Counted from the stretch's first letter, positions 33,164-44,027 are shown. The stretch: 64,000 bases of DNA from Winogradskyella pacifica (GCF_013403915.1 NZ_JABFDI010000006.1:62001-126000); one strand, 5' to 3'. Program-made: numbers and translations. Notes: generated by a model from the letters alone, not told the origin.

Positions 33164-34768
33164 TTATGATGTTGCCTTTTTCTTCTTTCTCCATTTGTTA
33201 AAGAATGTAATTCCTAAAACAAGGATAATAAACGGAATTAAATATGAGGTACGTTCATGGCCACCACTCACGGTTGTAAATATGCGATCCCAACGGAAAC
33301 TCCAATTTTTAATACCATGATTAATACCATCAATACTCATCCAAATGAAAACAGGCTTACCAAAAATATGATCGTTTGGCACAAATCCCCAATAACGACT
33401 ATCAATAGAATTATGTCTATTGTCACCCATCATCCAATAGTAATCTTGCTTAAACGTGTACGATGTAACTGGTTGGTCGTCAATAAAAATTTGATCACCT
33501 CTAGTCACAACATTGTGACCTTCGTATTCTCCAATAGCACGTTTATAGATAGAAATATTTTCAGGAGTTAAGTTAACTGTACCACCAGCTTTCGGTATCC
33601 ACATTGGTCCAAAGAAGTCTGAATTCCAAGGGTAATTAGCGTCTCTAGGAAAAATTTTGCCATCAACACCATCTTCTTGTTTTGTTGGTACAATAGATGC
33701 CACTTCTGGGTGTAATCTTAATTTAGCAACCGCTTCATCCGTTGCAGCAGGTATAGAATAAGAACCTTCTGTTGTTCCATAACCTAGACCATCTGTGATA
33801 TCATATTTCTTTAAGATATCAATAATTCGGGCAGGTTGTAATTGTCTGTTAAACGTAATATCATAAGAAAACTGTAAGTGTGATCTTGGTGGTAATTGAT
33901 TTTGTTTCCCGTTGATAAAGACATAGCCATTTCTAATTTCTAAAGTATCACCAGCAACACCAACACAGCGTTTTACTAAGTTGGTTTTTTTATCGATAGG
34001 CTTGTAGTAATTTCGGTCTGGATAAAAATCATTCATGTTCAGCAAGGTATCTGCTGGCTGATTAAAAACAACGATATCGTTACGTTCTACGTTTTCAAAA
34101 CCTGGAAATCTGAAAAAAGGCAACTGAAGTTTATTGATCCAAGACGTGTTACGTTCTTCAAAATTATCGTTATATAAATACGATTTTTTACCTATAACAG
34201 GAATGGTGTCATGTACCATCGGTGCTCCAACTGTGGTCATAGGTGTACGTGCACCATAATGAAACTTACTCACAATAAGAAAGTCACCTACCAATAAAGA
34301 CTTTTCTAAAGATGAGGAAGGAATTACAAAAGGTTGAAAGAAATACGTGTGAACAATTGTTGCAGCTACTATAGCAAAAAGGATAGATGTTATCCATTCG
34401 CCAGTCGCTGTTTTTGGTTTAAGCTGCCTATCTTTAATATAATTAACGTCTGCAATATAATTAAGGTAGAACAGGTAAAAACCTAAAGTAACAATGCATA
34501 AAAGGGCATCGATTTTACTGTCTTTTCCATAAGAACGCGCTGTTTCTATCCATACTGCAGGAATCATAATAAGATTTACAATTGGTAAAAACATTAAAAT
34601 TACCCACCACCAAGGGCGTGAGATAATTTTCATTAAAACCACGGCGTTGTAAATTGGCACAAAGGCTTCCCAAGCTTTTCTGCCTGCTTTAATATATAAT
34701 TTCCATGTCGCTAGTCCATGTATAATTTGTAAAATGAGTATAAAAATAAACCATTGTGTCCAGGTCAT
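33164..34768 (-). CDS. lepB: Signal peptidase I
   Basis: The 534-residue inner-membrane protease removes Sec signal peptides. It is longer than the E. coli enzyme, with an N-terminal multi-helix extension (about 1-115) and a C-terminal membrane helix (about 510-528) that are usual in Bacteroidota. The catalytic Ser lies in FVIPSSSLEKSLLVGDFL (after a membrane helix at about 125-145). NLVKRCVGVAGDTLEI carries the Lys. MMGDNRHNSIDSRYWGFVP is box E. An insertion of about 130 residues separates these boxes. It belongs to the leftward parAB-DUF5683-dapB-lepB cluster. Confidence 0.94.
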   Translation of the reverse strand: MTWTQWFIFILILQIIHGLATWKLYIKAGRKAWEAFVPIYNAVVLMKIISRPWWWVILMFLPIVNLIMIPAVWIETARSYGKDSKIDALLCIVTLGFYLFYLNYIADVNYIKDRQLKPKTATGEWITSILFAIVAATIVHTYFFQPFVIPSSSLEKSLLVGDFLIVSKFHYGARTPMTTVGAPMVHDTIPVIGKKSYLYNDNFEERNTSWINKLQLPFFRFPGFENVERNDIVVFNQPADTLLNMNDFYPDRNYYKPIDKKTNLVKRCVGVAGDTLEIRNGYVFINGKQNQLPPRSHLQFSYDITFNRQLQPARIIDILKKYDITDGLGYGTTEGSYSIPAATDEAVAKLRLHPEVASIVPTKQEDGVDGKIFPRDANYPWNSDFFGPMWIPKAGGTVNLTPENISIYKRAIGEYEGHNVVTRGDQIFIDDQPVTSYTFKQDYYWMMGDNRHNSIDSRYWGFVPNDHIFGKPVFIWMSIDGINHGIKNWSFRWDRIFTTVSGGHERTSYLIPFIILVLGITFFNKWRKKKKATS

Positions 34769-34831
34769 AACCTTATATTTTGTCTAGTATCGATTGAAAA
34801 TTATTTTAATTCGTTGCAATATATTGGCAAA

Positions 34832-35533
34832 TTAACCAATGTTTAAGACATCTTTCATACTAAAGATGCCTTTTTTATCTTTTATCCATTCTGCAGCGAT
34901 TACAGCTCCCATAGCAAAACCTTGTCTGCTGTGCGCTGTATGTTTAATGCTTATGGCATCTACTTCAGAATTATAAGTAACTTCATGAGTGCCAGGAATT
35001 CCTTCAATGCGTTTAGCATCAATCTGAATTTCGGTAGCTTTTGGCGCGTCTAAAGTCCAATTACTATAATCGGTGTGCTCTATAATTTGCTCTGCTAACG
35101 TAATTGCTGTTCCGCTTGGTGCATCTAATTTTTGTGTATGATGAATTTCTTCTATTTCTGTTGTGTATTCAGAAAATCCAGACATTAATTCGCTCAATTT
35201 TTTGTTGAGTTCAAAGAAAAGATTAACACCCAAACTAAAATTTGAAGCATATAAAAATGTGCCCTCTTTAGCCTTGCAATAGTCGATGACGTCATCGTAA
35301 TGATCTAACCAGCCTGTTGTTCCTGATATTACAGGAACACCTGCATCTAAAGCTTTTTTTATGTTTGCGACAGCAACCGATGGAATACTAAAGTCTATGG
35401 CAACATCAGCATCAGCAAAATCATAATTAGAATCTGCATCTGATACTTTTAATACGATATTGTGACTGCGATTTACTGCGATAGCCTCAATACTTTTTCC
35501 CATTCTTCCATAACCGAGTAACGCTATTTTCAT
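34832..35533 (-). CDS. dapB: 4-hydroxy-tetrahydrodipicolinate reductase
   Basis: The 233-residue enzyme reduces the dihydrodipicolinate precursor in lysine and diaminopimelate synthesis. It has the N-terminal nucleotide-binding motif LGYGRMGKS, SGTTGW, SNFSLGVNLF and the active-site signature EIEEIHHTQKLDAPSGTA with the catalytic His pair and Lys. It is slightly short compared with E. coli DapB, as in other Bacteroidota. It starts one base after the DUF5683 gene's stop. Confidence 0.95.
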   Translation of the reverse strand: MKIALLGYGRMGKSIEAIAVNRSHNIVLKVSDADSNYDFADADVAIDFSIPSVAVANIKKALDAGVPVISGTTGWLDHYDDVIDYCKAKEGTFLYASNFSLGVNLFFELNKKLSELMSGFSEYTTEIEEIHHTQKLDAPSGTAITLAEQIIEHTDYSNWTLDAPKATEIQIDAKRIEGIPGTHEVTYNSEVDAISIKHTAHSRQGFAMGAVIAAEWIKDKKGIFSMKDVLNIG

Positions 35534-35534
35534 G

Positions 35535-36122
35535 TTAAAATTTAAAATTAAATGTTAATCCCAAATCCGAAGTGTTTTCCATTTGGTTGTATTGATAATG
35601 TGGACTAAAACTTAGGTTTTCATCAACATTAAATTGAAGTAAATGCGCGTCTATATTGGCATCAATTATATTTAGGGCGTATAAACCTAAAGTTATTAAA
35701 ACCGACATTTCTTTATTTCGTCTAAACTGCTCTTGTGCTCTAATAAGTCCATCATCAGAAATTGAACCATAAAACTCGTCAGTTGTATAACCTGCTAAAC
35801 GACTTTTGTAAGCATCTCTATAACGGTCAAATTGCTTATCATTTCTTACAAAAAAGTAGACACCTGTACCTATAGCTCCCCAAACAATCGGAATTTTCCA
35901 ATATTTTTTATTGTAAGCCTGACCTAAACCAGGAAGTACTGCAGAGTAAAATGCAGCCTTAGAAGGTCTTAAAGGATCTATTTCTTTTTTAACTAAGGTT
36001 TCATTTGCAATAATCGGACTCTCTTCTATGGCAATACTAGTGCTGTCTTTTTCGATTTGTGAAAATGAAAAAAGAATAGAGAACAAGCACACTAAAAGAC
36101 TGTAAAACCCTTTATTTGTCAC
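35535..36122 (-). CDS. DUF5683 domain envelope protein
   Basis: A 195-residue protein with a signal peptide (about 1-22, FSFSQ) and a conserved block PSKAAFYSAVLPGLGQAYNKKYWKIPIVWGAIG (about residues 50-85), the DUF5683 signature, with a membrane helix. The end (about 155-195) is strand-like and finishes LGLTFNFKF, an outer-membrane type C-terminus. It overlaps parB by 11 bases and sits between parB and dapB, a conserved Bacteroidota order. Function unknown. Confidence 0.82.
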   Translation of the reverse strand: MTNKGFYSLLVCLFSILFSFSQIEKDSTSIAIEESPIIANETLVKKEIDPLRPSKAAFYSAVLPGLGQAYNKKYWKIPIVWGAIGTGVYFFVRNDKQFDRYRDAYKSRLAGYTTDEFYGSISDDGLIRAQEQFRRNKEMSVLITLGLYALNIIDANIDAHLLQFNVDENLSFSPHYQYNQMENTSDLGLTFNFKF

Positions 36123-37014
36123 GTTGAACTAATTTTTTAATTCGGTTAAAATCTTCTTCAGAATGGAACGGTATGGTTATTTTTCCGCTTCCGGTCTTAG
36201 TCACCTTAACATCTATTTTATGTCCGAAGTATTCTGAAAAGTCTCTTACTCCTTTTTTAATATGCTTAGGAATTTCGAAAGTAGGTTCTTCTGCTTTAGC
36301 CGGTGCATCAGTATTTAAATGCTTTACTAATTGTTCCGTAGCTCTAACGGATAATTTATTGGTAATGATTTTTTCGTAAACTTCTAATTGGTCTACTTGG
36401 TCTTCAATATTGACCATAGCACGTCCGTGCCCCATACTAATAAAGCCATCTCTCATACCTGTTTGTATGATGGGATCTAACTTTAACAAACGTAAATAAT
36501 TTGCAATCGTAGAACGTTTTTTTCCAACACGTTCGCTCATTTGCTCTTGTGTAAGTTGAATTTCATCAATTAAACGTTGGTAGGATAAAGCAATTTCTAT
36601 TGGGTCTAAATCCTGACGTTGAATGTTCTCCACCAAAGCCATTTCTAACGACTCTTGGTCATTAGCAATTCTAATATAGGCAGGGATAGCCTCTAAACCA
36701 ATTAATTTTGACGCTCTAAAACGACGTTCCCCAGATACCAATTGGTATTTGTTAAACGCTAATTTTCTAACCGTTATAGGTTGAATAACTCCAAGCTCGC
36801 GTATAGAAGACGCCAGTTCTTTTAATGTTTCTTCGTTAAAATTAGTTCTTGGTTGAAATGGATTGACCTCAATACTTTCAATATCGAGTTCTACAATATT
36901 ACCAACCACTTTATCTGCATTTATATCCTCTGCAGAATTTATATCATTATCAGGATCTTTTAATAAGGCCGAAAGACCACGTCCTAATGCTTGTTTTTTT
37001 GTTGCTTTCGCCAT
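36112..37014 (-). CDS. parB: Chromosome partitioning protein ParB
   Basis: The 300-residue protein is a CTPase-type ParB: ALGRGLSALL at the start, the ParB N-terminal domain with NPFQPRTNF and LVSGERRFRASKLIG (the CTP-binding GERR box), then the HTH (MSERVGKKRSTIANYLRLLKL) and a C-terminal dimerisation region. Its start abuts the parA stop (shared base at 37014). It should nucleate on parS and interact with ParA for segregation. I found no parS consensus in the window. Confidence 0.95.
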   Translation of the reverse strand: MAKATKKQALGRGLSALLKDPDNDINSAEDINADKVVGNIVELDIESIEVNPFQPRTNFNEETLKELASSIRELGVIQPITVRKLAFNKYQLVSGERRFRASKLIGLEAIPAYIRIANDQESLEMALVENIQRQDLDPIEIALSYQRLIDEIQLTQEQMSERVGKKRSTIANYLRLLKLDPIIQTGMRDGFISMGHGRAMVNIEDQVDQLEVYEKIITNKLSVRATEQLVKHLNTDAPAKAEEPTFEIPKHIKKGVRDFSEYFGHKIDVKVTKTGSGKITIPFHSEEDFNRIKKLVQRDK

Positions 37015-37781
37015 TATAATTCATTTTTCTTAATCAGCTCCTTTGCAAGGCTCAAATAATTTACTGCTCCTTTGCTGCTTACATCGTAGTTAATAATGCT
37101 CTCTCCATAACTTGGGGCTTCTCCTAAGCGCACGTTTCTTTGAATAATCGTATCAAACACCATATCACTAAAGTGTTTCTGAACTTCTTCAACGACCTGG
37201 TTAGATAAGCGTAAACGAGAATCGAACATTGTTAATAATAAACCTTCTATGTCTAACGCTTCATTATGGATTTTCTGTACACTTTTAATAGTATTTAACA
37301 GTTTTCCTAAACCTTCTAATGCAAAATATTCGCATTGAATAGGTATAATTACAGAATCTGCAGCTGTTAATGCATTCAAAGTAAGTAATCCTAAAGACGG
37401 TGCGCAGTCAATTAAAATGTAATCATACTCTGACTTTAAGTCGATAATGGCTTTTTTAAGCATGTACTCACGCTCTTCTTTATCTACAAGCTCTATTTCT
37501 ATAGCTACAAGATCGATATGAGCAGGTAAAACATCTACATTAGGGGCATTAGATGCTACAATGGCGTCTTTTGCTAAAGCAGTGTGTTCTAAAACCTGAT
37601 ACGAGCCTATCTCAACAGCATCTACATCAATACCTAAACCCGAACTTGCGTTGGCTTGAGGATCGGCATCTATGAGTAGGACTTTCTTCTCTAGGACACC
37701 TAGTGAAGCGGCTAAATTTACTGAGGTTGTTGTCTTACCAACTCCTCCTTTCTGATTTGCTATTGCAATGATTTTACCCAT
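37014..37781 (-). CDS. parA: Chromosome partitioning ATPase ParA
   Basis: A 255-residue Walker-type ATPase with the deviant Walker A KGGVGKTTTSVNLA (about residues 10-23), the switch I DADPQANASSGLG and the YDYILIDCAPSLG Walker B. There is no N-terminal HTH, so it is the chromosomal Soj-like type. It leads the leftward cluster parA-parB-DUF5683-dapB-lepB-wbqC-DUF6122, in which several start codons touch or overlap the previous stop. Confidence 0.96.
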   Translation of the reverse strand: MGKIIAIANQKGGVGKTTTSVNLAASLGVLEKKVLLIDADPQANASSGLGIDVDAVEIGSYQVLEHTALAKDAIVASNAPNVDVLPAHIDLVAIEIELVDKEEREYMLKKAIIDLKSEYDYILIDCAPSLGLLTLNALTAADSVIIPIQCEYFALEGLGKLLNTIKSVQKIHNEALDIEGLLLTMFDSRLRLSNQVVEEVQKHFSDMVFDTIIQRNVRLGEAPSYGESIINYDVSSKGAVNYLSLAKELIKKNEL

Positions 37782-37861
37782 TAAATGATTTGGTTAAATA
37801 TAAGGGCTTAAAATTACGATTATTTACGACTTTAAGAAATTGAAGTTGTTAACAGTTCTAT

Positions 37862-37902
37862 AAAAAAAAAGCAGCCTTCTATAGAAACATAAAAGGCTGC
37901 TT
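37862..37902 (-). terminator. Rho-independent terminator of the M16 protease gene
   Basis: AAGCAGCCTT (37869-37878) and AAGGCTGCTT (37893-37902) pair perfectly around a 14-base loop; on the minus strand a run of nine T follows (A-run at 37862-37870). It lies about 20 bases past the M16 stop codon. Confidence 0.88.
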
Positions 37903-37920
37903 AATATTAAAAATGTTATT

Positions 37921-40758
37921 TTATTGTTCTGGATTATGAATACCAGTAATATAACCTTGAGTTAAATATTTTTTCGCCGCACTATGCAAGTCGGCAACGG
38001 TTAAACTATTTACAGCGTCTTCAAATTTTAAGATATTATGCGCATCTTTTTTAAGATAATCTGCATTTTTAAGTTGTCCTAGCCAAAATCTATTCGTTTT
38101 TAAATCTTCTTCATAATCTAAGATTTGAGCTTTTTTTACTTTTTCTAAATCCTTTTCTGTTGGGCCTTCATTTATTAAAAGATCAACTTCTTTCATGGTT
38201 GCTGTTATAAGTTTATCAACATTTTCTGGACCGCAAGGAAAGCTAATATTAAATCTAAACCAATCATAAGGCATGTTACTAATACTCGCATTGGCACCAG
38301 CTCCGTAAACGCCTCCTTCTTCTTCACGTAACTTTTCAATTAATTTAATTGATAAAACTTCTGCTAAACTTTTTAAGGCATGAGCTTCTTTTTCATCGTA
38401 ATCCGTTGGGCCATGATAGGTTATTCTTACTGAGCTCTTAGGATCTTCACCTTTCTCAACTATCTTTTCGTGAGAACCTGTTAGTGGTCTAAAGTCACTT
38501 ACGTTATAAGATTCATTACTTTCTGTTGATGGTAAACTTGCTAAATAGGTTTCGCATAATTCAACGAGTTTAGTTTCGTCGATGTTACCCACAAAATAGA
38601 AATTGAAATCACCTGCATCAGCAAAACGCTCCTTGTATTTTTCGTATGCTAAGTTATAGTCCGCATTGTCCATGTCTTCAGCAGTTGGAAATCCGGTATA
38701 TCTTGGGTTTTTTCCATAGATAAACTCTGATAATTGATCTTGAAAATAAAATTGTGGACTTGATAATAGGTTGCCTAAAAATGCTTTTTGTTTATCAGCA
38801 AAGCTCTTAAAGGCGTTTTCATCTTTGTTTAAAGCTGTAAAATGCAAATGGGTTAATTGAAATAGTGTTTCTAAATCTTTAGGCGTTGTATTACCTGATA
38901 AACCTTCGCTATAAGTGCCAATTGACAGCCTTACATTTGCGATTTTGCCAGACATCATTTTTCCTAATTCAATCTTATCAAAACCATTAACACCTGCTTC
39001 TGTTAAACCTCCATTAGCATTAGAGGTTGCTTTGTATTCTTCATCTGTGTATAATGACGTTCCTCCGTAGCTAAATGCATCAAATAAAATTTCATCATTT
39101 TTAAAATCAGTTTTTTTATAGGTTACGGTAGCTCCATTGCTTAAGAATAAGGTGGTTGTGCCTAGTATGTCGTCAGTTTTATAGTCTGCGATGCTACCTT
39201 TAGATGGCATTTTAGTAATTAAGGAGGTCGCAACAGCTTTGTCTTCATAAGGTTTTAAATCCATGGCGTTAACTGAGTCTAATAACTCTAGTACTTGCGC
39301 TTCTTTAACTTGCTCTAAGTCGTCATTTTCTGGACCTGTAAGTATAACTACGCGATTATCTTCTTTAATATAAGATTTAATCAATGCGTTAACTTCATCT
39401 AATGTAATAGTAGGTAGTTGTGAATTCATAAAATCGAACCTCCAATCCATACTAGGGATAGGGTTCTGTTCTAAGAAATTACTAACATAACGACCTACAA
39501 TTCTATTCGATTCCATTTTGTCTCTGTCTTTGTAGGCACGTTCCATGTTGGCAATGATGTCTTTTTTTGCCCGATTAAATTCTCCTTCGAAAAAACCATG
39601 TTGGCGAACACGTTGGTTTTCTACTAAAAGTGTTTTTAAAGCATCTAATTGCCCGGTTGGACTCGTCATAGCAGAAGATTGGTATGCGTTCTTAGTACGT
39701 GCATACGTGCCGCCATAATAGGTGAAGCCATATACAAAAGGAGGGTTGTCGCCATTTCTAATTTCATCTAGTCGATTATTTATCATTTGAGAGAATAAAT
39801 TTTCTACCATAGATTTTCTGTAATCAGCGTAAGTCACATCTGGTTCAGAGTTTACCTTATCCTTAAACATTAATCGTACGTTTGAGAAAGGTGCTTCCTT
39901 GTCAGATTCAATAGCTACAAAGGTTTCCTTATGATTAGGTAAATCAAATGACGGTCTTGGTCTTGGATTCTTCGGGTTTTTTATATGTCCGAAATGTGAT
40001 TTGATTTTTTCTTCTAACACTGCTACATCAATATCACCAACAGCAATAACGGCCATTAAGTCTGGTCTATACCAGTCTTTATAAAAACGCTTAAGGCTTT
40101 CGTATTTAAACGTTTCTAAATTTTCTTTTGTGCCAATAGGGAGACGTTCTGCATACATAGATCCATGCATCATTTTTGGTAGATATTCTTGCATCATTCG
40201 CTCGTCAGCTCCTTTGCCCAAACGGTATTCTTCTAAAACAACGCCTCGTTCGTTGTCGATTTCTTCATCGGTTAAAAGCGCATTGTGCGCCCAATCTTCG
40301 ATAATTTGAAAGCCTTTTTCAAGTTTTTCCGGATCATCGCTAGGTATAGGAAGGATGTAAACCGTTTCGTCAAAGCTAGTGTAAGCGTTTAGATGTGCTC
40401 CAAATTTTACTCCGATGCTTTGTAGATAATCAACTAACTCATTTTTTTCGAAATTTTTAGTGCCATTAAAACACATGTGTTCCATAAAGTGAGCTAGGCC
40501 TAATTGGTCTTCATCCTCTAAGATAGAACCAGCATTAATAACGAGTCTTAGCTCTACTTTGTTTTCTGGTTTTGGATTGTTTTGAATGTAATAGGTAAGG
40601 CCATTCGATAAAGTGCCTGTTTTAACATTGGAGTCGGTGGGAATAAGATCTGATGGGGAATAATTAACTTTTGATTCTGTGGCTACAACCTGAGCATTTA
40701 TTGGAAACACGAAGGTTAGGCACATTATTACTAATGTACCAATACTAAAATTTTTCAT
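37921..40758 (-). CDS. M16 family zinc metallopeptidase
   Basis: A 945-residue two-lobed M16 peptidase with a signal peptide (about 1-23). The inverted zinc motif is HFMEH (residues 90-94), with the further Glu in NERGVVLEEYRLGKG about 75 residues on. The second, catalytically silent M16 lobe (about 540-940) follows, as in pitrilysin-like full-length enzymes. It is probably periplasmic and degrades or processes peptides. It is a single gene bounded by a terminator and an intergenic gap of about 100 bases. Confidence 0.9.
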   Translation of the reverse strand: MKNFSIGTLVIMCLTFVFPINAQVVATESKVNYSPSDLIPTDSNVKTGTLSNGLTYYIQNNPKPENKVELRLVINAGSILEDEDQLGLAHFMEHMCFNGTKNFEKNELVDYLQSIGVKFGAHLNAYTSFDETVYILPIPSDDPEKLEKGFQIIEDWAHNALLTDEEIDNERGVVLEEYRLGKGADERMMQEYLPKMMHGSMYAERLPIGTKENLETFKYESLKRFYKDWYRPDLMAVIAVGDIDVAVLEEKIKSHFGHIKNPKNPRPRPSFDLPNHKETFVAIESDKEAPFSNVRLMFKDKVNSEPDVTYADYRKSMVENLFSQMINNRLDEIRNGDNPPFVYGFTYYGGTYARTKNAYQSSAMTSPTGQLDALKTLLVENQRVRQHGFFEGEFNRAKKDIIANMERAYKDRDKMESNRIVGRYVSNFLEQNPIPSMDWRFDFMNSQLPTITLDEVNALIKSYIKEDNRVVILTGPENDDLEQVKEAQVLELLDSVNAMDLKPYEDKAVATSLITKMPSKGSIADYKTDDILGTTTLFLSNGATVTYKKTDFKNDEILFDAFSYGGTSLYTDEEYKATSNANGGLTEAGVNGFDKIELGKMMSGKIANVRLSIGTYSEGLSGNTTPKDLETLFQLTHLHFTALNKDENAFKSFADKQKAFLGNLLSSPQFYFQDQLSEFIYGKNPRYTGFPTAEDMDNADYNLAYEKYKERFADAGDFNFYFVGNIDETKLVELCETYLASLPSTESNESYNVSDFRPLTGSHEKIVEKGEDPKSSVRITYHGPTDYDEKEAHALKSLAEVLSIKLIEKLREEEGGVYGAGANASISNMPYDWFRFNISFPCGPENVDKLITATMKEVDLLINEGPTEKDLEKVKKAQILDYEEDLKTNRFWLGQLKNADYLKKDAHNILKFEDAVNSLTVADLHSAAKKYLTQGYITGIHNPEQ

Positions 40759-40859
40759 TGACTGATGGGTTTAATGGATTAGTGTTTTATAAGAATTCTC
40801 TACTAATCTAAATATAAAATAATGAAAATCAAAGTAATGACAATATTTTAACTAAGTAC

Positions 40860-41792
40860 TTAGTTTGAATACGAGGCTTGTCTGTTCAGAAATTCCAGAA
40901 TAGAATTAAAGTAATCTTCGCCTCCAATTTCCCAAATATCCGAATGGCCAGCAGCTTCAAGCTCTATAAATTCTTTGTCAATACTTTTAATTCTTAAGTA
41001 GTTGGCTTTTCCTTTTGCAGCAGGAATGGCTTTGTCTTTGGTGCCATGAACAACTAATATCGGTTGTGTGATATTTTCGCTGTATTTGTATGGGTTAGCC
41101 TCATCAGGGTCGAAACCGGCAATACGCCCTGCGCTGTTCACAAGATAATTGCTGAAAAACTTTAGATTGAATCCTGTGTGACGCTTAAAATAATATTGAA
41201 TATTTGCCTTTAAGTCTGTGAAGGAACTTTCTGCAATGCCGTATTTAACCCGTTTGTCAATGCCCATTGTTTGTAAGGTGAAGGCTCCTCCTATGGATTG
41301 TCCCCAGAGTCCTATATTATCTAATTTTTCATTATTAATTAATTGGGTAATTACTGTTTGAATATCTTTAGTTTCTTTAGCTCCATAGGTGAAAAATTGC
41401 CCCTCGCTTTCACCAAACCCTCTAGAATCTAATGCGACGGAGTTAAAACCATTGATTGAAAGAAATTCACTTAAATCTATAAAATGATCTTTAGTATGGC
41501 TACTTCCATGGAGTAGTATAATTGTGCCTTTAGCATTTGCTGAGGTTGAGTAGGTGAGTAGGGCAGATAGTTTAAGCTTATCAAAAGTTATAATGGTTAA
41601 TTTCTTTCTTTTGAAATTAGAGTTGTTATTAAGTTCTGTTTTAAGGTTTGTAGCTTTTTCAGTTTTAAATAATTCTGCAATAGGGTTTCTCGTTTCTACA
41701 ATAAAACGCGGAAAAATAAAATGTATAAATAATAACCCTAAGGTGATAAGGATTAGAATATACCGTTTAATGCTTTTTTTATTTGTCCTCAT
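40860..41792 (-). CDS. Alpha/beta hydrolase, membrane-anchored
   Basis: The 310-residue protein has one N-terminal membrane helix (about 10-27) and an alpha/beta-hydrolase domain. The oxyanion-hole motif is ILLHGSSHTKDHF, the nucleophile elbow LWGQSIGGAF, and the likely acid and His are in VVHGTKDKAIP and LEAAGHSDIW. The BAAT/serine aminopeptidase S33-like type is the closest class. Substrate unknown. It lies 67 bases downstream of no obvious operon partner and is separated from the M16 gene by about 100 bases. Confidence 0.85.
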   Translation of the reverse strand: MRTNKKSIKRYILILITLGLLFIHFIFPRFIVETRNPIAELFKTEKATNLKTELNNNSNFKRKKLTIITFDKLKLSALLTYSTSANAKGTIILLHGSSHTKDHFIDLSEFLSINGFNSVALDSRGFGESEGQFFTYGAKETKDIQTVITQLINNEKLDNIGLWGQSIGGAFTLQTMGIDKRVKYGIAESSFTDLKANIQYYFKRHTGFNLKFFSNYLVNSAGRIAGFDPDEANPYKYSENITQPILVVHGTKDKAIPAAKGKANYLRIKSIDKEFIELEAAGHSDIWEIGGEDYFNSILEFLNRQASYSN

Positions 41793-41848
41793 AGAGTGTT
41801 GGACATCGTTTTAGTATAGCTCAAAAATTTAAAAAGAAAAGCTACTAA

Positions 41849-43972
41849 TTAATCAATTAGTATTTCTAAAATCTGAATAGCGGCTTCACTAATTTTAGTT
41901 CCTGGTCCAAAAACTGCAACAGCACCAGCGTCGAATAAATATTGGTAATCTTGCTTAGGAATTACGCCTCCAACGATAACCATAATGTCATCTCTACCGT
42001 ATTTTTTTAGCTCTTCTATGACTTGAGGTACTAGTGTTTTGTGTCCTGCTGCTAAGGAAGATATGCCTAGAATGTGAACGTCGTTTTCAACGGCTTGCTT
42101 TGCGGCTTCTTTTGGTGTTTGAAAGAGTGGTCCGATGTCTACATCAAACCCTACATCGGCATAACTCGTAGCGACAACTTTGGCTCCTCTATCATGTCCA
42201 TCCTGTCCCATTTTGGCAATCATAATTCGAGGTCTTCGTCCGTCTTGTTCTGCAAATTGATTTGCTAATTCTCTTGCTTTTTGAAAGCTTTTGTCGTCTT
42301 TTATTTCTTTGCTGTACACTCCTGAAAATGATTTAATTTGTGCTTTGTATCTACCGAACTCAATCTCTAGAGCGTCGCTTATTTCTCCTAAAGTGGCACG
42401 TTTTCTTGCGGCATCTACTGCTAAAGCTAATAAATTTCCTTCACTTGTCTTTGCGGATTCTGTTAGTTTTAACAGTGCTTCTGTGACAGCGGTATTATCA
42501 CGACTTGCTTTTATGCTGTTTAAGCGTTCAATTTGTTGTAGTCTAACGGTTTGGTTGTCTACTTCGAGTGTGGATATTGGGTCTTCTTGTTTTAAACGGT
42601 ATTTGTTGACGCCAACAATAATGTCTTGAGTAGAGTCTATTCGGGCTTGTTTACGAGCTGCAGCTTCTTCAATTCGTAATTTGGGAATTCCGGCTTCAAT
42701 AGCTTTAGTCATACCTCCTAATTCTTCAACTTCTTGGATGAGTTTCCATGCTTCTTTCGTAATATCATCCGTCAGTTTTTCAACATAATAACTTCCGGCC
42801 CAAGGATCTACAGTTTTAGTGATATGTGTTTCTTGTTGTAAATATATTTGCGTGTTTCTAGCGATACGCGCAGAAAAGTCTGTTGGTAAGGCAATTGCTT
42901 CGTCTAAAGCGTTAGTGTGTAAGCTTTGTGTGCCTCCAAAAGCTGCCGCAGAAGCTTCAATGCAAGTTCTGGCGACATTGTTAAAAGGGTCTTGTTCGGT
43001 AAGGCTCCAACCAGAAGTTTGGCAATGGGTTCTTAAGGCTAACGATTTCTGATTCTTAGGGTTAAATTGCTTTACAAGTTTTGCCCAGAGCATTCGCGCA
43101 GCACGCATTTTGGCGATTTCCATAAAGTGGTTCATGCCAATAGCCCAGAAAAAGGATAGGCGGGGAGCAAAGGTGTCGATGTCCATACCTGCTTCAAGTC
43201 CTTTTCTTATGTATTCTAGGCCGTCAGCCAAGGTGTATGCTAATTCGATATCGCACGTGGCACCTGCTTCTTGCATGTGGTACCCAGATATGCTGATGCT
43301 GTTGAACTTTGGCATATTCTTGCTAGAATATTCAAATATGTCGGAGATGATCTTCATGGATGGTGTGGGAGGGTAGATGTAGGTGTTTCTTACCATAAAC
43401 TCTTTTAGAATATCATTTTGAATGGTTCCTGCGAGTTGTTCTGGTTTAACTCCTTGCTCTTCAGCGGCCACAATATAAAATGCCATAATAGGTAGCACGG
43501 CTCCATTCATGGTCATAGAAACCGACATTTTATCTAGTGGAATTTGATCGAAAAGAATTTTCATGTCTTCAACCGAATCTATAGCAACACCTGCTTTACC
43601 AACATCACCAACCACGCGTTCGTGGTCAGAATCGTAGCCTCTGTGTGTCGCTAAGTCAAAGGCAACTGACAATCCTTTTTGTCCTGCAGCGAGATTTCTT
43701 CTGTAAAATGCGTTGCTTTCTTCTGCTGTAGAAAAGCCTGCATATTGTCTAATTGTCCAAGGTCTGCTAACAAACATAGTTGAGTACGGTCCACGAAGAT
43801 TTGGAGCAATACCTGCAACAAAATTAAGGTGTTCTATATTTTGAATATCGTCTTTTGAATACGTCGATTTTACCTTGATGTTTTCGGCTGTAAGAAAGTC
43901 ATTTTCTTGGCCTTGTTTCAAAGTTTTAGCTTCGTTATTTAGTGTTATATGTTGAAGGTTTTTTCTAGACAT
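41849..43972 (-). CDS. mutB: Methylmalonyl-CoA mutase large subunit
   Basis: The 707-residue subunit isomerises L-methylmalonyl-CoA and succinyl-CoA using adenosylcobalamin. The barrel domain (about 50-560) has [31 protein letters not shown] and [10 protein letters not shown]. The C-terminal cobalamin domain (about 575-707) carries [16 protein letters not shown] with the B12-ligating His, then [12 protein letters not shown]. It is 55 bases downstream of mutA in the operon udk-divIC-mutA-mutB. Activity needs B12, which the uptake locus a few kb away may supply. Confidence 0.96.
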   Translation of the reverse strand: MSRKNLQHITLNNEAKTLKQGQENDFLTAENIKVKSTYSKDDIQNIEHLNFVAGIAPNLRGPYSTMFVSRPWTIRQYAGFSTAEESNAFYRRNLAAGQKGLSVAFDLATHRGYDSDHERVVGDVGKAGVAIDSVEDMKILFDQIPLDKMSVSMTMNGAVLPIMAFYIVAAEEQGVKPEQLAGTIQNDILKEFMVRNTYIYPPTPSMKIISDIFEYSSKNMPKFNSISISGYHMQEAGATCDIELAYTLADGLEYIRKGLEAGMDIDTFAPRLSFFWAIGMNHFMEIAKMRAARMLWAKLVKQFNPKNQKSLALRTHCQTSGWSLTEQDPFNNVARTCIEASAAAFGGTQSLHTNALDEAIALPTDFSARIARNTQIYLQQETHITKTVDPWAGSYYVEKLTDDITKEAWKLIQEVEELGGMTKAIEAGIPKLRIEEAAARKQARIDSTQDIIVGVNKYRLKQEDPISTLEVDNQTVRLQQIERLNSIKASRDNTAVTEALLKLTESAKTSEGNLLALAVDAARKRATLGEISDALEIEFGRYKAQIKSFSGVYSKEIKDDKSFQKARELANQFAEQDGRRPRIMIAKMGQDGHDRGAKVVATSYADVGFDVDIGPLFQTPKEAAKQAVENDVHILGISSLAAGHKTLVPQVIEELKKYGRDDIMVIVGGVIPKQDYQYLFDAGAVAVFGPGTKISEAAIQILEILID

Positions 43973-44027
43973 TCTTAATATGTTTTAAGGGATAAAAGAG
44001 AACTATAGGTTTTGTCAATACCGAGTT

